Positions 1 through 11,291 of a stretch of 64,000 bases of DNA are shown in pieces; the first letter of the stretch is position 1, and each line of letters opens with the position of its first letter. The position numbers were made by a program, and so were the translations under genes. Under the pieces are notes generated by a model. That model made no database searches. It worked only from the letters and a program-made list of their open reading frames with translations, and was not told where the DNA came from. The stretch lies in assembly GCF_900116285.1 (NCBI RefSeq), contig NZ_FPAJ01000004.1, forward strand, positions 310,001 to 374,000, written 5' to 3'. The DNA is from Sulfitobacter marinus (lineage in GTDB: Bacteria > Pseudomonadota > Alphaproteobacteria > Rhodobacterales > Rhodobacteraceae).

Positions 1-522
1 GGCGTTGTGGCCGATGATATTCGCGCGCCCGATATTGACGAAACCCCGCAAAAAGCCGAATTGCCGCGCCTCTATTGTGCGCGCATGGCCCGTGAAAAGG
101 TGGCGGCAGTGCAAGCGGAGGCGGATGATATTGTGCTGTGCGCCGATACCACCGTTGCTGTTGGCCGCCGCATTCTCGGCAAACCCGAAAATGCAGATGA
201 GGCCGCCAGTTTCCTGCGGCTGATGTCGGGGCGTCGTCACAAGGTGATCACAGCCGTTGCGGTGAAACGCGGCGACAAGCTGTGGGAACGCGACGTGGTT
301 AGCACCGTGCGCATGAAACGGTTGTCTGATGCGGAATTGGCCGCCTATCTTGCCACCGGCGATTGGCAGGGCAAGGCCGGCGGCTATGGCATCCAAGGCC
401 CCGCAGGCGCGTTGATCCCGTGGATCAGCGGATCATTTACCGGCATCGTGGGTCTGCCCCTTGCCGAAACCGCAAACCTGCTGCGTGCAGCGGGATACAT
501 CTTTGACGGAGAGACATCATGA
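1..522 (+). CDS. maf: Maf family nucleoside triphosphate pyrophosphatase, 5' end outside window
   Basis: Maf proteins are cytosolic pyrophosphatases that hydrolyse non-canonical or specific NTPs to NMP and PPi as housecleaning enzymes. The reading frame is open from base 1, so the N-terminus with the usual SGSPRR-type phosphate loop lies outside the window. What remains carries the family signatures [17 protein letters not shown] (metal-binding Asp) and [13 protein letters not shown]. The first in-frame start-like codon (GTG at 7) is probably an internal Val. The stop overlaps the next gene by 4 nt (ATGA), implying translational coupling with the RNase E/G-like gene, a common alphaproteobacterial arrangement. 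Confidence 0.93.
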   Translation, partial: GVVADDIRAPDIDETPQKAELPRLYCARMAREKVAAVQAEADDIVLCADTTVAVGRRILGKPENADEAASFLRLMSGRRHKVITAVAVKRGDKLWERDVVSTVRMKRLSDAELAAYLATGDWQGKAGGYGIQGPAGALIPWISGSFTGIVGLPLAETANLLRAAGYIFDGETS

Positions 523-1541
523 AAGGTCGCACGATCATTCTGGACCATCTGGGCGACGTCGAGGCCGCCGCGTTGATGGTGGATGGCAAGCTGGACGATC
601 TGCTGGTCGACAGCGATGGCCCGCGCCCCGGTACGATTTACCGTGCGATTGCTGACCGTCCCGTCAAAGGGCAGGGCGGTATGTTCCTGAAAACGCCTGA
701 CGGGTCTGCGTTTTTGCGCCAGATCAAGGGACTTGCGCCCGGCCAGCCGATCTTGGTTCAGGTGTCTGGATATGCCGAACCCGGCAAAGCGATCCCCGTC
801 ACCCAAAAACTGCTGTTCAAAAGCCGCTATGCAATCGTGACGCCCGGCGCACCCGGCACCAACATTTCGCGGTCCATCCGTGACGAAGAAGAACGTGACC
901 GCCTGCTTGAGGTCGCACACGAGGCCGCCCAAGGTGCGACCCATGGTCTGATCTTGCGGTCGTCCTGTGCGGGTGCGGATGGCGATGACATTGCCGATGA
1001 CATTGATGCGATGCTGACCCTTGCCGACAAGGTGCTGGGCGATGAAGCGGCAGAGATGGAATTGCTTGCCGAAGGCGATGGCCCGCATATTCTGGCGTGG
1101 CGCGATTGGGTGGCCCCCGCCGATGTAGTGACCGAGCCCGGCAGCTTTGATGCGCACGGTGTGCTGGACGATGTCGAAGCCCTACGGCAGCCTCGGGTTC
1201 AGCTTGAGGGCGGTGCGTCGATGTTCGTTGAGCCGACCCGCGCTTTGGTTGCCGTTGATGTGAACACCGGTGCGGATGTGTCGCTGGCTGCGGGGATCAA
1301 GGCGAACATGTCTTGTGCCCGTGCCCTGCCGCGTGCCCTGCGCATTCGTGGGCTGGGCGGACAAATCACCCTTGATCTGGCCCCCATGCCCAAGAAAGAC
1401 CGCCGTCCGTTCGAGACCGCCTTGCGTCAGGCATTCCGTACGGATGATGTCGAAACCACCTTGATCGGGTGGACGCCATTGGGCCACTATGAGTTGCAGC
1501 GCAAACGCGCACGCCTGCCCATAGCCGAGGTTCTAAAGTGA
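519..1541 (+). CDS. Ribonuclease E/G family protein (short form)
   Basis: The 340-residue protein resembles the catalytic core of RNase E/G enzymes, which cleave single-stranded RNA during rRNA maturation and mRNA decay. The signature [10 protein letters not shown] near residues 243-252 matches the DNase-I-like subdomain that holds the catalytic Mg-binding Asp residues. Unlike full RNase E or G it is short, with no long S1 region at the N-terminus, no zinc-link Cys pair and no degradosome scaffold. The start is fixed by the ATGA overlap with maf, and the stop overlaps yacG in the same way. It may be a specialised RNase G-like paralogue; activity is inferred from the family. Confidence 0.85.
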   Translation: MKGRTIILDHLGDVEAAALMVDGKLDDLLVDSDGPRPGTIYRAIADRPVKGQGGMFLKTPDGSAFLRQIKGLAPGQPILVQVSGYAEPGKAIPVTQKLLFKSRYAIVTPGAPGTNISRSIRDEEERDRLLEVAHEAAQGATHGLILRSSCAGADGDDIADDIDAMLTLADKVLGDEAAEMELLAEGDGPHILAWRDWVAPADVVTEPGSFDAHGVLDDVEALRQPRVQLEGGASMFVEPTRALVAVDVNTGADVSLAAGIKANMSCARALPRALRIRGLGGQITLDLAPMPKKDRRPFETALRQAFRTDDVETTLIGWTPLGHYELQRKRARLPIAEVLK

Positions 1542-1729
1542 GCTGCCCGATCTGTTCAAATGATACGTCTCCGGCCTATCGCCCCTTTTGTTCGCGCCGC
1601 TGCGCCGACATTGATTTGGCGAAGTGGATGAACGGCAGTTACGCCGTGCCCAGCCGTGACCCAGAAGACATTGAGGCCGCGATTGACGCCACCGAGGCTG
1701 CGTTGAACGCACCCGCCAAGCCCCACTGA
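1538..1729 (+). CDS. yacG: DNA gyrase inhibitor YacG (zinc-binding)
   Basis: A 63-residue cytosolic protein with the four-cysteine zinc finger typical of YacG: C3-x2-C6 and C18-x3-C22, followed by the DLAKW motif. In E. coli YacG binds the GyrB C-terminal region and blocks DNA binding by gyrase. It begins at a GTG that overlaps the stop of the RNase E/G-like gene (GTGA), so it is the third gene of the maf operon. It converges on oxyR, with only 3 nt between the two stop codons. Confidence 0.9.
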   Translation: MSCPICSNDTSPAYRPFCSRRCADIDLAKWMNGSYAVPSRDPEDIEAAIDATEAALNAPAKPH

Positions 1730-1732
1730 CGA

Positions 1733-2623
1733 CTACGCAGATAAGCAAGTCTCGCGGACGGTTTGCGCGATCTGCTTTAGCTGCCCCGCAAGCGGGTTTG
1801 TTTTGCGCCACACCATCCCAATTGTCCGCGACGGGCGCGGCGCCGGCAAACGTGCGATGGATACTTCGGCTGATCGGGTTTCAATCGGGACAGCCATATC
1901 GGGAATAAGCGTCACCCCGATCCCTGCGCTGACCATCTGGACCAGCGTTGACAGTGAACTCCCCTCCATCAAGTCACGCGGAACGGCGGATGGCATGCTG
2001 CAATAGGACAGCGCTTGATCGCGAAAACAATGCCCCTCTTCCAGCAAAAGCAGGCGCATTTCGCGCAGCAATTGGGAATTCGGCACGGGTTTGTCTTGGT
2101 CTTCGTTCGGGCGTACCAATACGAATTCTTCGTCCAGCAGCACTTCTTCATGCAAGGTCGGCTCTGAAATCGGCAGGGCGACGATTGCTGTGTCCAGCTG
2201 TCCACCCAACAACCCTTCGATCAGCTTTTGCGTGACCGCTTCGCGCGGGCGCAGATCAAGGCCCGCGTAATCTTGGGACAGGCATTTGATAAAACGGGGC
2301 AGGAAATAAGGCGCGACCGTCGGGATAATACCAAAACGCAATCGCCCGATCAGCGGGCTGTGCGAGGCGCGCGCTAGATCGCCCAATTCGTCCATCGACT
2401 GCAGTATTTCCCGCGCCCGCGCGACAAAGGTTTCGCCAAACCCGGTAAGGCGCAGCTGCTTTGCCGAGCGTTCCACCAGCGGCGTGCCAACCATGTCTTC
2501 CAACGCTTTGATCTGTATGGATAAGGCGGGCTGCGAAATGCCACAGTCATCAGCCGCCCGGCCAAAGTGATGATGCCGTGCCAATGCTTCGAAATAGCGC
2601 AAGTGTTTGATCGTAATGTCCAT
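1733..2623 (-). CDS. oxyR: Hydrogen peroxide sensor OxyR, LysR-type regulator
   Basis: A 296-residue LysR-type regulator with an N-terminal winged helix-turn-helix (about residues 1-60) and a substrate-binding-like sensory domain. The redox pair is present at C199 and C208 in the context LEEGHCFRDQALSYC, the same numbering as in E. coli OxyR, whose two cysteines form the peroxide-induced disulfide. It is divergent from katG, the classic OxyR target, across 185 bp. This strongly supports peroxide-responsive control of katG. The start is the ATG at 2623; no longer in-frame alternative is convincing. Confidence 0.95.
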   Translation of the reverse strand: MDITIKHLRYFEALARHHHFGRAADDCGISQPALSIQIKALEDMVGTPLVERSAKQLRLTGFGETFVARAREILQSMDELGDLARASHSPLIGRLRFGIIPTVAPYFLPRFIKCLSQDYAGLDLRPREAVTQKLIEGLLGGQLDTAIVALPISEPTLHEEVLLDEEFVLVRPNEDQDKPVPNSQLLREMRLLLLEEGHCFRDQALSYCSMPSAVPRDLMEGSSLSTLVQMVSAGIGVTLIPDMAVPIETRSAEVSIARLPAPRPSRTIGMVWRKTNPLAGQLKQIAQTVRETCLSA

Positions 2624-2634
2624 AATCTTTAGTT

Positions 2635-2645
2635 ATCACGGTGAT
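2635..2645. promoter_or_regulatory. Candidate LysR/OxyR operator dyad in oxyR-katG intergenic region
   Basis: The 11-bp dyad ATCAC-G-GTGAT is perfect around a central base and lies 12 bp upstream of the oxyR start codon, in the only space between oxyR and katG. LysR-type regulators usually autorepress through such sites. It does not match the ATAG-N7-CTAT OxyR consensus well, so assignment to OxyR rests mainly on position. Confidence 0.35.
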
Positions 2646-2703
2646 TAGAAAATGCAATTTTTCTTAATGTGCTGGATGGTGTAGGACTGCGGCCAAGCAG
2701 TGA

Positions 2704-4986
<2,283 letters not shown>

Positions 4987-4998
4987 TTCTGCCCCCAC

Positions 4999-5038
4999 CC
5001 CCGCGCTGCTTACCCTTAGCGGCGCGGGGCATTTTTTT
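4999..5038 (+). terminator. Rho-independent terminator after katG
   Basis: An 11-bp GC-rich stem (CCCCGCGCTGC pairing with GCGGCGCGGGG, one G-T wobble) with a short loop is followed by seven T residues. It lies 13 bp past the katG stop. Confidence 0.85.
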
Positions 5039-5216
5039 GGATAATACCCAATCGGACATCATGCATTGATGTCGTCAGCAAATGATCCGCTAAATCAAGC
5101 GGGGGCTTTAGCTGGCACTTATTCAGCATGTATTTTGGAACGCAATGACACATAGCTGATCAACAATCAGCACGGGCGGGTCGCTGACGTTCTTACAACA
5201 ATGTTCAGAAGAGTAG

Positions 5217-5291
5217 TGGCTGGGATGGTAGGATTCGAACCTACGATCTACTGTACCAAAAACAGGTGCCCTACCGCTAGGCCACATCCCA
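5217..5291 (-). tRNA. tRNA-Gln (TTG anticodon)
   Basis: Read on the minus strand, the acceptor arms TGGGATG and CATCCCA pair fully. The T-arm contains GGTTCGAATCC and the anticodon loop TTTTGGT gives anticodon TTG for glutamine. The discriminator G and an encoded CCA follow. The anticodon stem has one apparent mismatch at its outer pair. The overall sequence closely follows alphaproteobacterial tRNA-Gln. Confidence 0.93.
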
Positions 5292-5370
5292 TCACTGGCC
5301 GTTATTTAGTCCGGGATTGAGGATGGTGCAAGACCTGAATGGAGAAAAATGCACTGTTTTTCCCCGAAAC

Positions 5371-6687
5371 TTATTCGTTTGCGGCTTCTTCGGTAAGCAA
5401 GTCATCCTCGGTACCGGCGCGCTCTTGGTCGACAATCTGCTCTAGTGCTTTCTCGGCGTTTGCTTCGACGTCTTGTGGGGCCGTAGGAGCCGGTGTTGTC
5501 GATACACGCTGCGTTTTAGGTTCGGGCTCGTCCGCGGTGGCTTGCACAGGGTTGACCACGCGGTAGGTGGGCTCTGGCATGGCGTAACCGGCGTGCTCAA
5601 AGGCGGTAATCATCTGGCGAATAGCCTCGCCGCGGGCAAGGTTAATGCTGGTATCTGTCTGATCCACCCAAGCGGTGAATTGCAGTGAAATGGTGCTGTC
5701 GCCTACGGTTTCGATCCAAACGCTGGGTTCTGGTGTCTTTAGAACAAAGGGCAGCACCAGTAGTGTTTCTAGCCCCAGTTGGCGGGCTGCCGCGAAATCC
5801 GTGTCGGGGGCCATGCCCAGCTCGAATGCGAAACGGCGCTCTGCGTTGCGGGTGAAATTCACAATGCGGGCCTTGAAAACGGTCGAATTGGGGATGCGGA
5901 TGTGATTGCCGTCAAAACTCAGCAGAATCGTGGCGCGGCTGGTCAGGCGAATCACTTTGCCGGTGTCGCCTTCGATCTCGACGGTATCGTTGGGGCGAAA
6001 GGGTTGGCGCACCGATAGCATGATGGAGGCGATGAAATTCTCGACCGTATCCCGCACCGCAAATCCGATCGCGAGGCCTGCGATCCCCGCCGCGCCCAAG
6101 ATGCCAGATAGCAGCGCCGTCGCGCCAACAATATCAAGCGCCAAAACCAAGGCGGCAATGATAAACACCAGCCTGATAACTTGGCGATATATGTCCGCGA
6201 TGAACGCATTCGGGGCCAGCCTGTCCCAAGGCTGCTGCCATCTGGCGATGAAAAACCCAAGGACGACGACAAGCAAAAAGATCGCCAGCGCGACACCGGC
6301 AAGCGGCAAAAACGATACGGTTTGGGCCATGCGGGCTCTGAAACGGTCCAGCGCCGGGTTCAGGCGTTGCGTGACATCCGTGGTTTCCGAAGTCTCGTTT
6401 TCGATGGCTACAATGCCCTCGATCCGCCCGACCAGATCGGTCAACTGCTTGGCCGCTTGGGCATCAACGGTGGTTCCCGTCAGGGTCACGATCCCAGCAG
6501 AGACAGCGACATCGACGCCGTCATAGCCATCCAGTTCGGCAATGATTTCGCGGATACGCTTTGCTATGGCGCGGTCACCGGCGGCGCTTTCTTCTACGGT
6601 GATTGCGCCGGTGGGGTGAACCGTGTTGTTTTGTGCTGCCACGCTTAGGGGCAACGACAGGCAAAGAAACAACGCAAGATATTTCAT
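5371..6687 (-). CDS. MscS-family mechanosensitive channel with signal peptide and BON domain
   Basis: About 438 residues. The N-terminus (MKYLALFLCLSLPLSVAAQ) is a Sec signal peptide. A BON-like domain (about residues 30-105, with DGYDGVDVAVSAGIVTLTG) follows and would lie in the periplasm. Three or more membrane helices come next (about 125-215), then the MscS pore and beta domain with GLAIGFAVRDTVENFIASI and PNDTVEIEGDTGKV. MscS channels release solutes on hypo-osmotic shock. The ATG at 6687 has AGGAG 7 nt upstream and begins the signal peptide, so it is preferred over 6708. It stands alone between tRNA-Gln and the quinone oxidoreductase. The BON domain is a less common accessory for MscS. 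Confidence 0.88.
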   Translation of the reverse strand: MKYLALFLCLSLPLSVAAQNNTVHPTGAITVEESAAGDRAIAKRIREIIAELDGYDGVDVAVSAGIVTLTGTTVDAQAAKQLTDLVGRIEGIVAIENETSETTDVTQRLNPALDRFRARMAQTVSFLPLAGVALAIFLLVVVLGFFIARWQQPWDRLAPNAFIADIYRQVIRLVFIIAALVLALDIVGATALLSGILGAAGIAGLAIGFAVRDTVENFIASIMLSVRQPFRPNDTVEIEGDTGKVIRLTSRATILLSFDGNHIRIPNSTVFKARIVNFTRNAERRFAFELGMAPDTDFAAARQLGLETLLVLPFVLKTPEPSVWIETVGDSTISLQFTAWVDQTDTSINLARGEAIRQMITAFEHAGYAMPEPTYRVVNPVQATADEPEPKTQRVSTTPAPTAPQDVEANAEKALEQIVDQERAGTEDDLLTEEAANE

Positions 6688-6803
6688 AGGAGGTCTCCTG
6701 AGGCGCAAGCCGTGCTATCTGCCGGATACTGTGACGTATTGCGCGATTTCTTTCAAAGAAATCGGCCCGGAATTTTTGAAAAATTCCGTCTCGCGTTGAT
6801 ATT

Positions 6804-7793
6804 TTACGCCGAACAATCCACCAAAATAGCACCCGTTCTCGCACCGGCTTCTACGGCCTCATGGGCGCGGACTGTTTCTGACAAGGGGAAGATCTGTTCA
6901 ACCGGACACTCAAGCGCGCCCTCGGCAAGTGCCTGATGCACCCTATCGATCGCGACCCGGCGTTGGGTCTCCGTCAAAAGATAAACCAGAATGATGTCGA
7001 TGGTGACCGCTTTGAAAAGCAGCGGCAAGAACGGCAGGGCTGGGTTCATTTCTTTGGCCGATCCATAGGCGGCGATGCGACCGTTTGGTTTGATCACCTC
7101 GGCATCCAGCTCGATGTTTACGCCGAACTCTACCTCGATCACCGTATCGACCGGCTTGCCGTCATTGGCGGCCAACACCTGTTCCAACAAATCGTCTGCG
7201 GCATAATCAAGCACGACATCTGCCCCGGCTTTCTTGGCGCGGCTGGCACTATCTTTGCCGGTGGTGGCGATCACGCGCGCGCCTGCCCATTTGGCCAGTT
7301 GAACGGCCAGATAACCTACGGTACCTGCACCGCCTTGGATCAGCATTGTCTGGCCTTTGACGTCCTCGCCGTTAAATACGGCGTGGCAGGCGGTAAGGGC
7401 AGGGATGCCAAAGCTTGCTGCGGCTTCAAAGGACACATCATCGGCCAGATCGACCGCTTGAGCGGAGGGCAGTGCAATATGAGTTGCGGCTGTGCCAAAG
7501 GGGCGCTGCCACTGACCGTTCCAAATCCAAACGCGTTTTCCAATCCGCGCGGCATCAACGCCTTCGCCCACAGCCTCGATCACGCCCGCGCCGTCACTGT
7601 GGGGAATAACCTGATCAAAGGGGGGCTTTGTCATGCCCGGTCTGCCGCGCCGAGATTTGACATCTGACGGATTCACGCCGGACATCGCCAAACGTACCAG
7701 GACTTCTCCCCGCGCGGGGGCAGGCGTTGTCATTTCGGTCAGTTTCAGAACATCGCGGGCCTCGCCCAGGGTAGAATAGGTGATCGCGCGCAT
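6804..7793 (-). CDS. NADPH:quinone oxidoreductase-like MDR protein
   Basis: A 329-residue medium-chain dehydrogenase/reductase of the zeta-crystallin / quinone oxidoreductase type: GroES-like N-terminal domain followed by a Rossmann domain with the nucleotide motif QGGAGTVGYLAVQLAK. It lacks the zinc-ligand Cys/His pattern of alcohol dehydrogenases. Family members reduce quinones or enones with NADPH in the cytosol; the natural substrate here is unknown. The start at 7793 gives the canonical MRAITYSTLG opening. Monocistronic by spacing. Confidence 0.88.
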   Translation of the reverse strand: MRAITYSTLGEARDVLKLTEMTTPAPARGEVLVRLAMSGVNPSDVKSRRGRPGMTKPPFDQVIPHSDGAGVIEAVGEGVDAARIGKRVWIWNGQWQRPFGTAATHIALPSAQAVDLADDVSFEAAASFGIPALTACHAVFNGEDVKGQTMLIQGGAGTVGYLAVQLAKWAGARVIATTGKDSASRAKKAGADVVLDYAADDLLEQVLAANDGKPVDTVIEVEFGVNIELDAEVIKPNGRIAAYGSAKEMNPALPFLPLLFKAVTIDIILVYLLTETQRRVAIDRVHQALAEGALECPVEQIFPLSETVRAHEAVEAGARTGAILVDCSA

Positions 7794-7847
7794 GGGATAT
7801 GTCCTTCGTATTTTTAAATGTCATCGGGGGCGGCCCGCATGGTAACT

Positions 7848-8357
7848 CTAGTCGCGTATCTCGCGGGCGCCAACGCCCCAAAGTCGTGCCTTGGGGGCCC
7901 AGCCCTTGTACCCACCTGCGCGCAAGAAGCACCATTCAAGGCTGCATTGCCCCAGTCGTGCGATTGCGCCGACTTCGAATTCTGCGATAACGGGCGCATT
8001 CGGATCAGGGCGCGTCAAGAGCTTCAGTTTGTCTTGTTCAATCAGCACGGTACGTGTGCCGGACAGCAACGAATAATGTACCCAGCCGCCCATGCCATCT
8101 CGGTCTTCGACGCGGCGCCAATGGCCATGCTCGGCGGTGATGCGCAAAGGCATGTCGCGATGTTTGAATACCCAGTCGATCCGATGTGTCAGGGACGGGC
8201 CGCGCCGCACATTGCCTTCGGCGGCCTTCATCGACACGAACCGGGGTAGGGGCAGATTGGTGACCTGGCCAACCTCCTCTGCCGCGTGGGCGGTGCTGAA
8301 AGCCAATTGAATCGATACAAGCGCCCCCATCAGGGCGATACGGAACCTGGGTGTCAT
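7848..8357 (-). CDS. Secreted SH3-domain protein
   Basis: A 169-residue protein with a Sec signal peptide (about residues 1-25, ending ...STAHA) and two bacterial SH3-like segments: NVRRGPSLTHRIDWVFKHRD, and a second around KLLTRPDPNAPVIAEFE. Such domains usually bind cell-wall components in the periplasm. The ATG at 8357 starts the signal peptide; an upstream extension to 8495 is Arg-rich and not signal-like. Divergent from the 2-hydroxyacid dehydrogenase gene. No catalytic domain is visible. Confidence 0.8.
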   Translation of the reverse strand: MTPRFRIALMGALVSIQLAFSTAHAAEEVGQVTNLPLPRFVSMKAAEGNVRRGPSLTHRIDWVFKHRDMPLRITAEHGHWRRVEDRDGMGGWVHYSLLSGTRTVLIEQDKLKLLTRPDPNAPVIAEFEVGAIARLGQCSLEWCFLRAGGYKGWAPKARLWGVGAREIRD

Positions 8358-8483
8358 GATAGCCTGCCTGGTCTTGGGTCGTTGATTTTGTGCTCTTTTA
8401 CGCCGCGAAGTTCTTGTGCCTGGTCGCCGCTTGGGACACCATGCCATCAAGCAAAGCGCAAAGCCAGATTTGGGAGGCTCAAA

Positions 8484-9470
8484 ATGTCGAAGCAACCGCT
8501 AAGTGTTGTAGTCACGCGACGGTTGCCGGAGGTCGTTGAAAAGCGACTATCGGAACTTTTCAAGGTGACATTGCGCGAAGATGACACGCCCATGACCCGT
8601 GCCGAGCTGGTCCAAGCGATGAAGTCGGCGGATGTTCTGGTGCCCACGGTCACGGATGAAATTGACGCGGCGCTTTTGGCGCAAGCGGGCGATCAGCTGA
8701 AATTGATCGCGAATTATGGTGCAGGTGTTGACCATATTGATGTCACCACGGCCCGCCAGCGCGGCATTCTGGTGTCCAACACCCCCGGTGTTCTGACCGA
8801 TGATACCGCCGATATGACAATGGCGCTTATTCTGGCCGTGACCCGCCGCATGTCCGAGGGCATGGCGCAAATGCAATCTGGCGACTGGAAAGGCTGGGCC
8901 CCCACCGCTTTGCTAGGTGGTCGGATCAGCGGGCGCCGTTTGGGTATCCTTGGTATGGGCCGTATCGGTCAGGCCGTTGCACGCCGTGCGGCCGCCTTTG
9001 GCATGCAGGTGCATTACCACAACCGTCGCCGTTTGCGCCCCGAGATCGAAAAAGATCTGGGTGCGACCTATTGGGAAAGTCTTGACCAGATGGTGGCGCG
9101 TATGGATGTGCTCAGCATCAACTGTCCGCACACCCCCAGCACCTTTCACCTGATGAACGCCCGCCGTTTGAAACTGATGAAGCCCGAGGCGGTAATCGTG
9201 AACACCTCGCGGGGTGAGGTGATTGACGAAAATGCCCTGACGCGGATGTTGCGCGCAGGGGAATTGCAGGGCGCTGGTCTGGACGTTTATGAGCACGGAA
9301 CCGATATCAATCCGCGCCTGCGCGAGCTGGATAACGTGGTTTTGCTGCCCCATATGGGATCGGCCACGCTGGAAGGCCGGGTCGAGATGGGCGAGAAAGT
9401 AATTATTAACATCAAGACGTTCGAAGATGGCCACCGTCCACCGGATCAGGTTGTTCCCTCAATGTTATAA
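8484..9470 (+). CDS. D-2-hydroxyacid dehydrogenase (glyoxylate/hydroxypyruvate reductase type)
   Basis: 328 residues. NAD(P)-dependent D-isomer-specific 2-hydroxyacid dehydrogenase, with the NAD motif GILGMGRIGQAVARR and the catalytic Arg, Glu and His in INCPHTPSTFHLM, VNTSRGEVIDE and LLPHMGSAT. It resembles alphaproteobacterial D-glycerate dehydrogenases / glyoxylate reductases. The start at 8484 has GGGAGG about 7 nt upstream; an upstream extension to 8286 overlaps the SH3 gene. It is followed closely by ggt and a GlcD-type oxidase, a neighbourhood that suggests 2-hydroxyacid metabolism. Confidence 0.9.
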   Translation: MSKQPLSVVVTRRLPEVVEKRLSELFKVTLREDDTPMTRAELVQAMKSADVLVPTVTDEIDAALLAQAGDQLKLIANYGAGVDHIDVTTARQRGILVSNTPGVLTDDTADMTMALILAVTRRMSEGMAQMQSGDWKGWAPTALLGGRISGRRLGILGMGRIGQAVARRAAAFGMQVHYHNRRRLRPEIEKDLGATYWESLDQMVARMDVLSINCPHTPSTFHLMNARRLKLMKPEAVIVNTSRGEVIDENALTRMLRAGELQGAGLDVYEHGTDINPRLRELDNVVLLPHMGSATLEGRVEMGEKVIINIKTFEDGHRPPDQVVPSML

Positions 9471-9497
9471 TCCATTTTAACAGACGGAGTTTCCCCA

Positions 9498-11276
9498 ATG
9501 CGCATGACCCTGACAGCTTTAGCAGTATGTTTGGCCGGAGGGGCGCTTGCCCAACAGGCCGCCGATAGCGTCGCGCCAGAGGCGGCGGGGGCAGGGGCGT
9601 TCGAGGCGATATCGTCCGACGTGACTGCCGCTTTTGTCGCCAAGGACGCGGGCAAACCGGTGATGGCGGAAAACTGGATGATTGCCGCCGCGAACCCTTA
9701 TGCGGTTAAGGCGGGCGCGGATGTGCTGGCTGCGGGCGGCACGGCGGCGGATGCGCTGGTCGCGGTACAAACCGTATTGGGGCTGGTTGAACCGCAAAGC
9801 TCTGGCCTTGGCGGTGGGGCGTTTTTGGTCTGGTACGACGCGGCGAGCGGCGAAATCAACACCTTGGATGGCCGCGAGACGGCACCCTTGGCCGCGACAC
9901 CGCAACTGTTTCAGGATGATACGGGCGCGCCGCTCAAGTTTTTTGACGCTGTTGTTGGCGGGCGCTCTGTCGGAACGCCCGGCACGCCTGCATTGTTAGA
10001 GGCGGCGCATGCCCGCTGGGGCACGCAGAACTGGGCCGATCTGCTCGCCCCCGCGATGACGCTGGCAGAAGAGGGCTTTACCGTATCGCCGCGGCTTGCC
10101 GGGCTTGTGGCCTATGATGCGGAACGGCTTGCCAAATCTGCCACCACTGCGGCGTATTTCCTGCCGGGCGGTCAGCCGATCACGGCGGGGACGATGTTGA
10201 AGAACCCCGAATATGCACGCACGCTGTCGGTCCTCGCTGATCAGGGCGCGCATGGGTTTTACACCGGCGATATCGCGGCTGATATCGTTGCCACCGTCCA
10301 AGGGGCCAAGGGCAACCCCGGCATTTTATCAGCTATGGATCTGTCGATCTATCAGGTCAGGGAACGGGCCGCCGTTTGCGCCGTCTACCGCGCACATGAC
10401 GTTTGCGGCATGGGGCCGCCATCCTCGGGTGCCTTGGCTGTCGGGCAGATATTGGGCCTGCTTGACGGGTACGATCTAAGCGCCGGACCCCAAGACCCCA
10501 ATGTATTACGCTTGATCGGTGACGCGTCGCGCTTGGCCTTTGCAGACCGTGGCCGCTATGTCGCTGATAGCGATTATGTACCCGTTCCCGTGAAAGGCAT
10601 GCTGGACCCCAGCTATCTGGCCGAGCGTGCCAAACTCTTGTCCGGCGATGATGCGTTGCCCCAGGTTGCGCCCGGAACACCTGCCTTTGATCACGCCTTG
10701 AATTGGGCCGATGACATGGCGATTGAATTGCCCTCGACCTCGCATATCTCGATTGTGGATGGCATGGGCAATGTCGCCAGCATGACCACAACAATTGAAA
10801 ACGCATTTGGCAGCCGTTTGATGGTGCGTGGCTTTTTGCTGAACAATGAATTGACCGATTTTTCATTCCGGTCCCATGTGGACGGCGTGCCGATTGCCAA
10901 CAGGGTTGAGCCGGGCAAACGGCCCCGGTCCTCTATGGCACCAACGATTGTGATGAAAGATGGAAAACCCGTGCTGGCCGTCGGCAGCCCGGGCGGTAGC
11001 CGCATCATTGGCTATGTGGCGGGGGCCATCATCGCACATGTTGATTGGGGCATGGACGTGCAACAAGCAGCAAGCCTGCCGCACGCCGTGAACCGTTTCG
11101 GAACTTATGATCTGGAGGAGGGGACAGACATGGTGGTTTCGGTCGACGCGTTGGAAAACCTCGGCTACAAAACATCGACGCGGGCGCTGACATCCGGCCT
11201 GCATATGATCGCCATCGGTGACGGTCTAAGCGGCGGTGCCGATCCGCGCCGCGAAGGCATCGCCCTTGGTCAGTAA
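9498..11276 (+). CDS. ggt: Gamma-glutamyltransferase, exported
   Basis: A 592-residue precursor with a cleavable signal peptide (ends ...AGGALAQ). Gamma-glutamyltransferases cleave glutathione and other gamma-glutamyl compounds in the periplasm and self-process at a conserved Thr into large and small subunits. That Thr is T414 in PSTSHISIVD. The oxyanion/binding motif appears as GSPGGSRIIGYV. Lies 27 bp downstream of the hydroxyacid dehydrogenase and 15 bp upstream of the GlcD-like gene, so probably an operon. Confidence 0.93.
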   Translation: MRMTLTALAVCLAGGALAQQAADSVAPEAAGAGAFEAISSDVTAAFVAKDAGKPVMAENWMIAAANPYAVKAGADVLAAGGTAADALVAVQTVLGLVEPQSSGLGGGAFLVWYDAASGEINTLDGRETAPLAATPQLFQDDTGAPLKFFDAVVGGRSVGTPGTPALLEAAHARWGTQNWADLLAPAMTLAEEGFTVSPRLAGLVAYDAERLAKSATTAAYFLPGGQPITAGTMLKNPEYARTLSVLADQGAHGFYTGDIAADIVATVQGAKGNPGILSAMDLSIYQVRERAAVCAVYRAHDVCGMGPPSSGALAVGQILGLLDGYDLSAGPQDPNVLRLIGDASRLAFADRGRYVADSDYVPVPVKGMLDPSYLAERAKLLSGDDALPQVAPGTPAFDHALNWADDMAIELPSTSHISIVDGMGNVASMTTTIENAFGSRLMVRGFLLNNELTDFSFRSHVDGVPIANRVEPGKRPRSSMAPTIVMKDGKPVLAVGSPGGSRIIGYVAGAIIAHVDWGMDVQQAASLPHAVNRFGTYDLEEGTDMVVSVDALENLGYKTSTRALTSGLHMIAIGDGLSGGADPRREGIALGQ

Positions 11277-11291
11277 CCAAGGGACGACTAC

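Noticed and set aside
384-1157. 257-codon open frame on the minus strand over maf and the RNase E/G-like gene
   Set aside because: Overlaps two coupled, well-supported genes and has no protein-family features.
5041-5216. Integration site remnant beside tRNA-Gln
   Set aside because: No duplicated tRNA 3' segment, integrase or mobile gene is visible on either side.
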